64,000 nt of DNA from Nonomuraea montanisoli (lineage in GTDB: Bacteria; Actinomycetota; Actinomycetes; Streptosporangiales; Streptosporangiaceae). Positions within the stretch are counted from its first letter, which is position 1. Every line of letters starts with the position of its first letter. This document shows positions 54,296 to 62,735 of the stretch, in pieces. The position numbers and the translations under genes were made by a program. The notes below the pieces were generated by a model that saw only the letters and a program-made list of their open reading frames with translations, did not search any database and was not told the DNA's origin. The stretch lies in contig NZ_JABWGN010000011.1 in the NCBI RefSeq assembly GCF_013363975.1, positions 247,588-311,587 of the forward strand. The letters run 5' to 3'.

Positions 54296-55159
54296 CCGGT
54301 TGGGGGATGCGGCTGGCTCCGGCTTGTGTTCCGCTATGCGGGCGAAGGCGTGGATGTCCAGTTGCTCGCCGCGTGCCGACGGGTCCACGCCCGCCCCTCG
54401 CAGGGCCTCCTCCGCCGCCGGCGGGCTGCCCGCCCAGGACGACAGCGCCGCGCGCAGGGTCTTGCGGCGCTGGGCGAACGCGGCGTCGATCACCGCGAAC
54501 ACCTCCTCCCGCGACACCTTCGTCGCCGGCGGGTCGCGGCGCACCAGCGAGACCAGGCCCGAGTCCACGTTGGGCACCGGCCAGAAGACCGTCCGGCCCA
54601 CCGGTCCCGCCCGGCGTACGTCCGCGTACCAGGCGGCCTTCACCGACGGCACCCCGTACACCTTGGAACCCGGCCCCGCCGCGAGCCGGTCGGCCACCTC
54701 GGACTGGACCATGACCAGGCCCTTCTCCAGCGACGGCAGCGCCTCCAGCAGGTGCAGCACCACCGGCACCGCCACGTTGTACGGCAGGTTGGCCACCAGC
54801 GCCGTGGGCGTGTAGCCGCCCAGGTCGGCGAGCGAGACGCGCATGGCGTCGGCCGCCACCACGGTCAGCTTGTCGCCGAGGCCGCGCTCCCCCACCGTGA
54901 GCGGCAACTGGGTCGCCAGCACGGGATCGATCTCGACGGCCACCACGTGTCGCGCCGACGGCAGCAACGCCAGGGTGAGCGACCCGAGGCCGGGCCCCAC
55001 TTCGATCACCACGTCTTCCGGCGACAGGTCCGCTGCCCGTACGATGCGCCGGACGGTCCCTCCGTCGATGACGAAGTTCTGTCCCAGCTTTTTCGTGGGA
55101 CGAAGATCTAGCTTGTCCGCCAAAATACGTATTTCTGTTGGGCCCAACAGCCTCATCAT
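54293..55159 (-). CDS. ksgA: 16S rRNA (adenine1518/1519-N6)-dimethyltransferase
   Basis: A 288-residue KsgA/RsmA: KLGQNFVIDGGTVRRIVR, VIEVGPGLGSLTLALLP (SAM loop), VAVEIDPVLA, ALVANLPYNVAVPVVLHLL (NLPY catalytic motif), VFWPVPNVDSGLVSLVRR and RRKTLRAALSSW. It methylates two adenines in helix 45. ATG 55159 (MMRLLGPTEIR) is preferred with GGGAG upstream; longer starts add a non-conserved extension. It is divergent from the kinase gene at 55224. The usual rpf gene between tatD and ksgA is absent. Confidence 0.94.
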   Translation of the reverse strand: MMRLLGPTEIRILADKLDLRPTKKLGQNFVIDGGTVRRIVRAADLSPEDVVIEVGPGLGSLTLALLPSARHVVAVEIDPVLATQLPLTVGERGLGDKLTVVAADAMRVSLADLGGYTPTALVANLPYNVAVPVVLHLLEALPSLEKGLVMVQSEVADRLAAGPGSKVYGVPSVKAAWYADVRRAGPVGRTVFWPVPNVDSGLVSLVRRDPPATKVSREEVFAVIDAAFAQRRKTLRAALSSWAGSPPAAEEALRGAGVDPSARGEQLDIHAFARIAEHKPEPAASPNR

Positions 55160-55223
55160 CCAACCAGTCTCCCGCATCGAAGAACGTGCGATGGCGTACG
55201 GGGGGACCACAGGGGAGGATGGC

Positions 55224-57263
55224 GTGGAACAGGAAGGGACGTCCCTGATGGAGCCAACGGGCGCCGCACCCCTTCGCCCGACGGATCTGCGGGAGATCGG
55301 GCCTTACCGGTTACTCGGCCGCCTCGGCGAGGGCGGCATGGGCACCGTGTTCCTGGCCCGCGCTCCCACGGGGCGGTTCGTGGCGGTCAAGGTGGTGAAG
55401 GCGGAGTTCGCCAACCAGGAGGGGTTCGCGGTCCGCTTCCACGCCGAGGTGGAGAACGCGCGCAGGGTGGCCTCGTTCTGCACCGCCCAGGTCCTCGACA
55501 ACGGCAACACCGGCGACGGCCGGCCGTACATGGTGACCGAGTACATCGCGGGCACCCCCCTGTCGGCCCAGATCTCGCAGTACGGCGCGCTCGACCCCGG
55601 CCCGCTGCACGGCGTGGCGCTCGGCGTCGCGGCGGCGCTGGCCGCCATCCACGTGGCGGGCCTGGTCCATCGCGATCTCAAGCCGGCCAACGTCATCCTC
55701 TCCCTGTCCGGGCCGCGCGTGATCGACTTCGGCATCGCGCGGGCGCTGGACCGGGAGACCGGGTTCACGCTCTCCGGCGAGTTGCTCGGCAGTCCGGGCT
55801 GGTGGGCGCCCGAGCAGGTACGCGGCGAGACGATCACCCCGGCCGTGGACATCTTCGCCTGGGGCTGCCTGGTCGCCTACGCGGGCAACGGCCGCCATCC
55901 GTTCGGCCGGGGTGACGTCATCACGCTGGCCTCGCGGGTGCTGCACTCGGCACCCGAGCTGGGCACGCTTCCCGCCCCGCTCAACGATCTCGTACGGCGG
56001 GCCACCGCGATGGACCCCGCCCAGCGGCCGTCGGCTCAGGAGCTCGTGATCGCCCTGGTCGGCGGCGGGCTCCCCGGCGCGGGGGCGACGGTCACGGCCC
56101 CGGCCGCCGATCCGCCCACGCTGGTGGCCACCGAGTTGCTGAGCGAGTGGCAGGCGCCGCAGAACGTGGTGGACGAGCCCGACATCACCGCGACCTTCGC
56201 CACCCCACCGCCGGCCGACACCCTGGCGACGCCGGGTCAGTCCTCCTCGGGAACCGCTTCCCCACCTGCGTCCCCCTCTTCCACGCCAAGCTCCTCACCC
56301 GCCTCGTCCCCGTCAGGTCCCGTCTCTTCTGCGCCCACGTCTTCGTCACGGCCCGCCGCAAAAGGCCCGGCGGCACACACCTCGGCGCCGGGCGGGTCGG
56401 CGACACACACCTCGGCGCCGGGCGGGTCGGCGGCGCCGGGCCCCGCCTCGGACGGGCCCACCCGGATGGAGAAGCCGGGCGCCCTGTCGCAGGAGGAGCT
56501 GGCGCGGCGCGAGGAGCTGGCCGCCCGCGAGCAACTGGCCCAGTGGGATGTCCAAGCCCAGGCGCGGGTCCAGGCTCAGGCCCAAGCCCAGGTCCAGGCG
56601 CTGTCCCAGGGTGAGCCCGCAGCCAAGAGTGATGGCAGCCAGGCCGCCCGCGGTGAGCCGCGTGCCGCCGTCTCGCGCCCGCTGGAGACCTCCGACACCA
56701 TCCCACCCCAGAACCAGCAGGACCAGCAGGACCAGCAGGCCCGGCGTCCCCGCGGCACCCGCTGGCTCATCGCCGCGGCCGCCGCCGTCCTCGCCATCGC
56801 CGTCACCGCGGCCGTCCTCATCACCACCTCGCCCCGCGACGTCGCCTCCCCCATCCGCACCCGCAGCGCCTCCCCGGCGGCGCAGCGGCAGCCGGCCGAT
56901 CTCGGCCGCCGGTTCCCGCTCGGCACGTCGTTCGACGACCCCGTGCTGGTGGTCGCGACCGCGCCGACGTGCGGGCTGAAGGAGTACGAGGGCGCGCGGC
57001 AGACCCAGGGGCAGCTCTGCGTCGTGCGCTGGTCGATGATCAACCCGGGTGGCGCCCTGCGGGAGATCGGCAGCCCGGCCGTGTCGCTGGTGGACGACCA
57101 GGGCGGCCGGCACGATCCCGCGCCGGTCCGGCTTCCCGACGTGATCGCGCCGGGTGGCCGCCTCGACCGGGCCTACGTCTTCGACCTGCCTCTCTACCGC
57201 ACCCCCGTCCGGCTCACGGCGACCCTGCTCAAGGGGGGCCGCCAGGTGGAGGTCAGGCTGTGA
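55224..57263 (+). CDS. Membrane Ser/Thr protein kinase with extracellular DUF4352-like domain
   Basis: A 679-residue receptor kinase. Kinase domain ~25-290: GRLGEGGMGTVFLA, VAVK (Lys56), HRDLKPAN (Asp151, Asn156), DFG (Asp168), GSPGWWAPEQVRG. A long Pro/Ser/Thr- then Gln/Ala-rich linker (AQARVQAQAQAQVQAL) follows, then one membrane span (LIAAAAAVLAIAVTAAVLI) and a ~125-residue beta-rich domain with two cysteines (APTCGLKEYEG, GQLCVVRWSMIN). GTG 55224 has AGGGGAGG 5 nt upstream; ATG 55191 and 55248 are alternatives. It is coupled to the FG-GAP gene by a GTGA overlap. Confidence 0.9.
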   Translation: MEQEGTSLMEPTGAAPLRPTDLREIGPYRLLGRLGEGGMGTVFLARAPTGRFVAVKVVKAEFANQEGFAVRFHAEVENARRVASFCTAQVLDNGNTGDGRPYMVTEYIAGTPLSAQISQYGALDPGPLHGVALGVAAALAAIHVAGLVHRDLKPANVILSLSGPRVIDFGIARALDRETGFTLSGELLGSPGWWAPEQVRGETITPAVDIFAWGCLVAYAGNGRHPFGRGDVITLASRVLHSAPELGTLPAPLNDLVRRATAMDPAQRPSAQELVIALVGGGLPGAGATVTAPAADPPTLVATELLSEWQAPQNVVDEPDITATFATPPPADTLATPGQSSSGTASPPASPSSTPSSSPASSPSGPVSSAPTSSSRPAAKGPAAHTSAPGGSATHTSAPGGSAAPGPASDGPTRMEKPGALSQEELARREELAAREQLAQWDVQAQARVQAQAQAQVQALSQGEPAAKSDGSQAARGEPRAAVSRPLETSDTIPPQNQQDQQDQQARRPRGTRWLIAAAAAVLAIAVTAAVLITTSPRDVASPIRTRSASPAAQRQPADLGRRFPLGTSFDDPVLVVATAPTCGLKEYEGARQTQGQLCVVRWSMINPGGALREIGSPAVSLVDDQGGRHDPAPVRLPDVIAPGGRLDRAYVFDLPLYRTPVRLTATLLKGGRQVEVRL

Positions 57264-58654
57264 TCACCCTGCGCGCGGCGCTCCTCACCGCGGTGATGCT
57301 GTCCACGACGGCCGCGGGCATGGCGAGCCCCGCGACCGCCGACGCCACGGGCAGCACGAGCACCGCAAGCAGCGCGACCACCGACGCCGCGGGCAGCACC
57401 AGCGCCGCAAGCAGCGCGACCACCGACGCCGCGGGCAGCACCAGCGCCGCAAGCAGCGCGACCACCGACGCCGCGGGCAGCACCAGCGCCGCAAGCAGCG
57501 CGACCGCCGCGAGCGCCGCGGCCCGCGACAACGCCGCCTGCACCAGTCCGAACGACTTCGACGGTGACGGCGTGGACGACGTGGCCGTCGGCGATCCGTT
57601 CGCCGACGACGACAAGGGCGCCGTCCACGTGATCTCCGGGCAGAAGGTCGTGCCCGTCCCGGTGCCCGGTCTGGCGGCAGGAGACGGGTTCGGCTGGTCG
57701 GTGCGGCTGGCCAAGGTCAACGCCGACGCCTGCGCCGACCTGGTCGTCGGCGCGCCGTTCACGGACGTGCGCGGCAGCGAGGACGCCGGCGCCGCCTACG
57801 TCGTGTACGGCGGCGGCGCGGCGCCGCCCCGGCAGTTCACCGCGCCCGAGCCGCAGCGCGACGCCCACTTCGGCTGGTCCGTGGCCGGCAAGGGCGACCT
57901 GGTCGCGATCGGCGCACCGTACGAGGACGAGGCGCGGCTGGCCGACACGGGCGCCGTCTACGTGGCCAAGGGCGAGGGCCGGCCCCGCCGGATCAGCCAG
58001 GAGTCGCAGGAGGTGCCGGGCAACGGCGAGGTGGGCGACCAGTTCGGCTGGGCGCTGGCCTTCGGCGCGGGTAACCAGCTCATCGTGGGCGTGCCGTACG
58101 AGAACGACGACGGCGCGGGCCGCCAGGTCGGCACCGGCAAGATCGACTCGGGGTCGGTCGTCGTCCTCGCCGACGCGCTCGCGCCCGAACTCTCGGGCGT
58201 CAAGCTCGACTCCCCCACCGACGCCGACGGCGACCGGTACGGCTACGCGGTGGCGTACGCCGACGGCGCGGGCCTCGCGGTGAGCGCACCCGGCCCCGGC
58301 TACGTACAGCTCCTGAACCCCAAGCTCGCCCCCGTCAGGACCGTCCGGCAGGGCGGCAAGCAGGCGTTCGGCTTCTCCCTGGCCGCCTCGGCCGACGGCA
58401 GGCTGGCCGTCGGGGCCCCGTACGGCGGCGGCGTGCGGGTGCTGTCGTTCCGCAACCCGGCCGACGAGCGCGTGCTGCCCGCCGCCGACGACCTGGCCGG
58501 CTACGCCGTGGCCTTCAGCGGCAACAAGCTGTACGTGGGCCGGCCCGACGCCGCCCCGTACGGGAAGGTCGCGGTGACCGGCCGCAACGCCGAGGAGCCA
58601 CAGGACGTGCAGCCCGCGAAGGGCGCGGACTTCGGGATGTCCCTGGGCGGCTAG
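57260..58654 (+). CDS. Secreted FG-GAP (integrin-alpha-like) beta-propeller protein
   Basis: A 464-residue exported protein: signal peptide, then a low-complexity stalk made of three perfect 14-residue repeats (ASSATTDAAGSTSA), then ~7 FG-GAP blades. The first carries a calcium-loop motif DFDGDGVDDVAVGDPF; later blades show FGWSVRLAKVNADACADLVV, FGWSVAGKGDLVAIGAPYED, FGWALAFGAGNQLIVGVPYE and YGYAVAYADG. GTG 57260 overlaps the kinase stop with GGAGG upstream. Operon pairing suggests it is a ligand, co-receptor or output of the kinase (inference). Confidence 0.88.
   Translation: MITLRAALLTAVMLSTTAAGMASPATADATGSTSTASSATTDAAGSTSAASSATTDAAGSTSAASSATTDAAGSTSAASSATAASAAARDNAACTSPNDFDGDGVDDVAVGDPFADDDKGAVHVISGQKVVPVPVPGLAAGDGFGWSVRLAKVNADACADLVVGAPFTDVRGSEDAGAAYVVYGGGAAPPRQFTAPEPQRDAHFGWSVAGKGDLVAIGAPYEDEARLADTGAVYVAKGEGRPRRISQESQEVPGNGEVGDQFGWALAFGAGNQLIVGVPYENDDGAGRQVGTGKIDSGSVVVLADALAPELSGVKLDSPTDADGDRYGYAVAYADGAGLAVSAPGPGYVQLLNPKLAPVRTVRQGGKQAFGFSLAASADGRLAVGAPYGGGVRVLSFRNPADERVLPAADDLAGYAVAFSGNKLYVGRPDAAPYGKVAVTGRNAEEPQDVQPAKGADFGMSLGG
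57365..57505 (+). repeat. Three identical 42-nt repeats in the FG-GAP protein stalk
   Basis: Copies at 57365-57406, 57407-57448 and 57449-57490 look identical, followed by 15 nt of a fourth. Identity at the DNA level points to recent expansion and likely copy-number variation among strains. Confidence 0.93.
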
Positions 58655-58655
58655 G

Positions 58656-59528
58656 TCACCACGCGCCGAAGACGGCCACCCCGTTGGCCTCGATCGCCTC
58701 GCACAGCGCGTCCGGCTCGACGCCCTTGATCTCCGCCAGGCAGCGCAGCGTCAGCGGGATCAGGTAGGGCGCGTTGGGCTTGCCGCGGTGGGGCACCGGC
58801 GGCAGATAGGGGGCGTCGGTCTCGACGAGCATGAGCTCCACCGGCGCCACCCGGGCCGCCTCGCGCAGGTAGCCGGCGTTCTTGTACGTGACGGGCCCGG
58901 AGAACGACAGGTAGTAGCCCGCCGCCGCGCACTCGGCCGCCATCTCGGCGTCGCCCGAGAAGCTGTGGAACACCACGACCGGCGGCGCCCCCTCCTCGGC
59001 CAGCACCTTGAGCACGTCGGCGTGGGCGTCGCGGTCGTGGATGACCAGCGCCTTTCCGGTGCGCCTGGCGATCTCGATGTGCGCCCGGAACGAGGCGTGC
59101 TGGTCGTCGCGGCTCGCCCAGTCGCGGAAGTAGTCGAGGCCGGTCTCGCCCACCGCGCGCACCTCGGGCCGGCCGGCCAGCTCCTCGATCTCGGCCAGTG
59201 TCTCGGGTGTGGCGGCGTGCGCCTCGTTGGGGTGGATCGCCACGCCGGCGTACACGTCGGCGTGGGCGGCCGCCACCTCGGCGTTCCACCGGGACGACGG
59301 CAGGTCGTAGCCGATCGTGACGAGCCGGGTCACCCCGACGGCGCGGGCGGCGTCGAGGATGCCGCTCACGGTGGCCGAGGCGGCCTGCGCCGCCTGGGCG
59401 ACCGGGTCGCCCGAGGACGCCTGCCGGTCGCCCACCATGATGTCGAGGTGGCAGTGGCTGTCGAACACCGGAGCCGGCAGCGGCTCCGGCGCGACGGGAG
59501 GCGCGGCGGGGGGCTTGCTCACGGTCAC
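58656..59528 (-). CDS. tatD: TatD-family metal-dependent deoxyribonuclease
   Basis: A 290-residue TIM-barrel hydrolase: VFDSHCHLDIM (metal His pair), VRAVGETGLDYFRDW (Glu), KALVIHDRDAHADVL, VFHSFSGDAEMA and LVETDAPYLPPVPHRGKPN. Members are 3'-5' exonucleases or D-aminoacyl-tRNA-type hydrolases. GTG 59528 overlaps the metG stop (GTGA); GTG 59522 is an alternative. It is convergent with the FG-GAP gene with one base between the stops. Confidence 0.93.
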   Translation of the reverse strand: MTVSKPPAAPPVAPEPLPAPVFDSHCHLDIMVGDRQASSGDPVAQAAQAASATVSGILDAARAVGVTRLVTIGYDLPSSRWNAEVAAAHADVYAGVAIHPNEAHAATPETLAEIEELAGRPEVRAVGETGLDYFRDWASRDDQHASFRAHIEIARRTGKALVIHDRDAHADVLKVLAEEGAPPVVVFHSFSGDAEMAAECAAAGYYLSFSGPVTYKNAGYLREAARVAPVELMLVETDAPYLPPVPHRGKPNAPYLIPLTLRCLAEIKGVEPDALCEAIEANGVAVFGAW

Positions 59529-61306
59529 TCGCCCAGCCGGGCCAGCTCCTCGTCGACCACCTTGGGGTCGAGCTTCTTGAACAGCGGCACCGGCGGCGCG
59601 AGCGGGGTGCCCGGCTGGATCGGCCGGTGCTCCCAGCGGGCCCCGTCGGCGTAGTCGCCGGTGATCACCGGGTAGGAGGGGCCGCCGTCCTCGTCGACCT
59701 CGCGGATCTCCGGCATGCCGGCCCACACGCCCTCGCCGCCCAGCATGGCGTGGACCTTGTTGGACGAGCCCGGCAGGAACGGCGTGAGCATGGTCTTGGC
59801 GTCGTCGACGACCTGGAGGGCGACGTGCAGGATCGACTTCTGCCGCTCCGGGTCGTCCTTGAGCTTCCACGGCTCCTGCTCGGCGAGGTAGCGGTTGGCG
59901 TCGCGGACCACGTCGAGGGCCTCGGTGATGGCGTTCTTGAACCGCGAGCGGCCCAGCTCGGCGCCCACCGGGCCGAACGCCTCGCGCGAGCGCTGGAGCA
60001 GCGCCCGGTCGGCGTCGGTGAGGTCGCCGGGCTCGGGGATCTGGCCGAAGTTCTTGGCGGCCATCGAGATCGACCGGTTGACCAGGTTGCCCCAGGCGGC
60101 CACCAGCTCGCCGTTGTTGCGGTTGACGAACTCCTGCCAGGTGAAGTCGGTGTCCTGGGTCTCCGGGCCGGCCACGGCGATGTAGTAGCGCAGGGCGTCG
60201 GCGTCGTAGCGCGCGAGGAAGTCGCGCACGTAGATGACGACCTGGCGCGAGGAGGAGAACTTGCGGCCCTCCATGGTCAGGAACTCGCTGGAGACCACCT
60301 CGGACGGCACGTCGAGCTTGCCCAGCGACCCCGGCCGGCCGTCGCGCGCCCCCTGGCCGCTGTAGCCGAACAGCATCGCCGGCCAGATCTCGGCGTGGAA
60401 GACGATGTTGTCCTTGCCCATGAAGTAGTAGCCGCGGGCGTCGGGGTTCTGCCACCACTGGCGCCAGGCGTCGGGATCGCCGGAGCGCCTGGCCCACTCG
60501 ATGGAGGCCGACAGGTAGCCGATGACCGCGTCGAACCACACGTACAGCCGCTTGTTGGGCTGGTCGCGCCAGCCGTCGAGCGGGATGGGGACGCCCCAGT
60601 CGAGGTCGCGGCTGATGGCCCGCGGCTGGAGGTCACCGAGCAGGTTGAGAGCGAACTTCAGCACGTTGGGCCGCCAGTCGCCCTGCTTGGACTGCAGGTA
60701 CGAGCCGAGCACCTCGGCGAAGGCGGGCAGGTCGAGCATGAAGTGCTCGGTCTCGGTGAAGACCGGGGTCTCGCCGTTGATCCGGCTCTTCGGGTTGATG
60801 AGCTGGATCGGGTCGAGCTGGTTGCCGCAGTTGTCGCACTGGTCGCCGCGCGCGCCGTCGTAGCCGCAGATGGGGCAGGTGCCCTCGATGTAGCGGTCGG
60901 GCAGGGTGCGCCCGGTGGACGGCGAGATCGCCCCCATCGTGGTCTTGGGGAAGATGTAGCCGTTGTCGTACAGGCCCTTGAAGATCTCCTGCGTGACCGC
61001 GTAGTGGTTGCGGGTCGAGGTGCGCGTGAACAGGTCGTAGGACAGCCCCAGGCCGGTCAGGTCCTCGGCGATGACCCGGTTGTAGCGGTCGGCGAGCTCC
61101 CTGGCGGTCACGCCCTCCTTGTCGGCCTGGACCTGGATGGGCGTGCCGTGCTCGTCGGTGCCGGAGACCATCAGCACCTTGTTGCCCGCCATCCGCTGGT
61201 AGCGGCTGAAGACGTCGGACGGCACGCCGAATCCGGAGACGTGCCCGATGTGGCGAGGGCCGTTGGCGTACGGCCACGCGACGGCGGTCAAGATGTGCTG
61301 GGACAT
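59525..61306 (-). CDS. metG: Methionyl-tRNA synthetase
   Basis: A 593-residue class I synthetase. AVAWPYANGPRHIGHVSGFG carries the HIGH motif, CPICGYDGARGDQCDNC is the zinc knuckle, FDAVIGYLSASIEWARR lies in the catalytic core, and MEGRKFSSSRQ near 349 is the KMSKS-loop equivalent. The last ~200 residues are the anticodon-binding helical domain. There is no C-terminal EMAP-like dimerisation domain. First gene of the metG-tatD pair. Confidence 0.97.
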   Translation of the reverse strand: MSQHILTAVAWPYANGPRHIGHVSGFGVPSDVFSRYQRMAGNKVLMVSGTDEHGTPIQVQADKEGVTARELADRYNRVIAEDLTGLGLSYDLFTRTSTRNHYAVTQEIFKGLYDNGYIFPKTTMGAISPSTGRTLPDRYIEGTCPICGYDGARGDQCDNCGNQLDPIQLINPKSRINGETPVFTETEHFMLDLPAFAEVLGSYLQSKQGDWRPNVLKFALNLLGDLQPRAISRDLDWGVPIPLDGWRDQPNKRLYVWFDAVIGYLSASIEWARRSGDPDAWRQWWQNPDARGYYFMGKDNIVFHAEIWPAMLFGYSGQGARDGRPGSLGKLDVPSEVVSSEFLTMEGRKFSSSRQVVIYVRDFLARYDADALRYYIAVAGPETQDTDFTWQEFVNRNNGELVAAWGNLVNRSISMAAKNFGQIPEPGDLTDADRALLQRSREAFGPVGAELGRSRFKNAITEALDVVRDANRYLAEQEPWKLKDDPERQKSILHVALQVVDDAKTMLTPFLPGSSNKVHAMLGGEGVWAGMPEIREVDEDGGPSYPVITGDYADGARWEHRPIQPGTPLAPPVPLFKKLDPKVVDEELARLGE

Positions 61307-61364
61307 GGTTCCAAGCCTACGGGGCGGGGGCGGGCACCACGAACGGGTTACCGCCCCGCCGGGG

Positions 61365-62636
61365 TCAACGGGTGGTGGTGTCCTCGCGGGGCGCCTGCTC
61401 GGCCTGCTCGCCGGCCGTCTGCCCGGCCTGCTCGCGGGAGACGATCTCGGCGGCCTCCTCGGCGGCCTTGGCGGCCACGTCGGCGGGCGTCTCGCGGGTG
61501 CGGCGGATGCCGAGGATGCTGACGAACAGCGCGGCGAAGATGGTCTGGAAGCTCATGACGAGCGCCGTGGCGGAGGGCACGACGATGCGCAGCGACTCGC
61601 GCGGGTCGAGCTCGCCGAAGCTGCGGATCTGCCAGTGGACCAGCGACATCACCAGGCCGACGAGACCGGCCAGGGCAAGCAGGCCGCCGGCCACGAGCCC
61701 CTTCTCCAGGGTGACGATGTCGATGAGCTTGCGGATGCGCGGCGACTCCGGCAGGAACCCCTCCTCGGCCGCGTAGACCTTGGTGAAGACCGCGAACAGG
61801 ACCGCCTGGAAGCCGATCACCACCGCGGCCGACGCGCCGACCAGGGTGTCGACGTCGAAGGCCAGCTCGCCGATCTCGACCGGGCCGAAGGTCAGGGCGG
61901 TGCCGGCGACCAGGCCGAGCGCCATCATGACCAGGCCGGGGTAGAAGAACAGCCACTTGGGGCTGTACAGCAGCAGGAAGCGCAGGTGGCGCCAGCCGTC
62001 GCGCCAGGAGCGCAGGTGCGGCGGCCGGGAACGGCCGTCGGGCGACAGCGTGGTGGGCACCTCGCGCACGTCGAGGCCGGACAGCGTGGAGCGGACCACC
62101 ATCTCGGAGGCGAACTCCATGCCGCCGGTCTGGAGCTGCAGGCGCAGGATCGAGTCGCGCCGGAACCCGCGCAGGCCGCAGTGGAAGTCACCGATGGCCG
62201 AGGGGAAGAACAGCCGGCCGATGAACGACAGCACCGGGTTGCCGAGGTAGCGGTGGAGCGGGGGCATGGCGCCCGGCGCGATGCCGCCCCGGAACCTGTT
62301 GCCCATCACCAGGTCGGCGCCGTCGCGCAACTGCTCGACGAACGGCACCAGGGCGGTGAAGTCGTAGGAGTCGTCGGCGTCGCCCATGATGACGTACTTG
62401 CCGCGGGCGGCCCTGATGCCGCCCATGAGGGCGTTGCCGTAGCCCTTCTCGTCGACGTGGACCACACGGGCGCCGGCGTCGCGGGCGATCTGCTGAGAGC
62501 CGTCCGTGCTGCCGTTGTCGGCGATCAGCACCTCGCCCTCGATGCCGTGCTCCTCCATGCACGCCAATGCCTTGCGCACACAGACTTCCACGGTCTCGGC
62601 CTCGTTGAGGCAGGGCATGACCACCGTCAGTTCCAC
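61365..62636 (-). CDS. Membrane-anchored GT2 (polyprenyl-phosphate glycosyltransferase type)
   Basis: A 423-residue protein. The GT2 domain (1-220) has LTVVMPCLNEAETVEVCV, VLIADNGSTDGSQQIA, DEKGYGNALMGGIRAARGKYV and MGDADDSYDF (donor D-x-D region). Four membrane helices follow (PKWLFFYPGLVMMALGLVAG and on), then a charged tail. Such proteins load a sugar onto polyprenyl phosphate for use by GT-C enzymes outside. The neighbour at 62736, divergent, is a polytopic protein of GT-C style, which fits such a pair. Confidence 0.87.
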   Translation of the reverse strand: MELTVVMPCLNEAETVEVCVRKALACMEEHGIEGEVLIADNGSTDGSQQIARDAGARVVHVDEKGYGNALMGGIRAARGKYVIMGDADDSYDFTALVPFVEQLRDGADLVMGNRFRGGIAPGAMPPLHRYLGNPVLSFIGRLFFPSAIGDFHCGLRGFRRDSILRLQLQTGGMEFASEMVVRSTLSGLDVREVPTTLSPDGRSRPPHLRSWRDGWRHLRFLLLYSPKWLFFYPGLVMMALGLVAGTALTFGPVEIGELAFDVDTLVGASAAVVIGFQAVLFAVFTKVYAAEEGFLPESPRIRKLIDIVTLEKGLVAGGLLALAGLVGLVMSLVHWQIRSFGELDPRESLRIVVPSATALVMSFQTIFAALFVSILGIRRTRETPADVAAKAAEEAAEIVSREQAGQTAGEQAEQAPREDTTTR

Positions 62637-62735
62637 GTCTCAACCCTTCAGTTAGGACACTTCCAGCACACCATCATGCCCTCTGCCCAGACTTGGTCGC
62701 GGCAAGTCCTAGAAACGGCTGGCATTCTTTACAGC

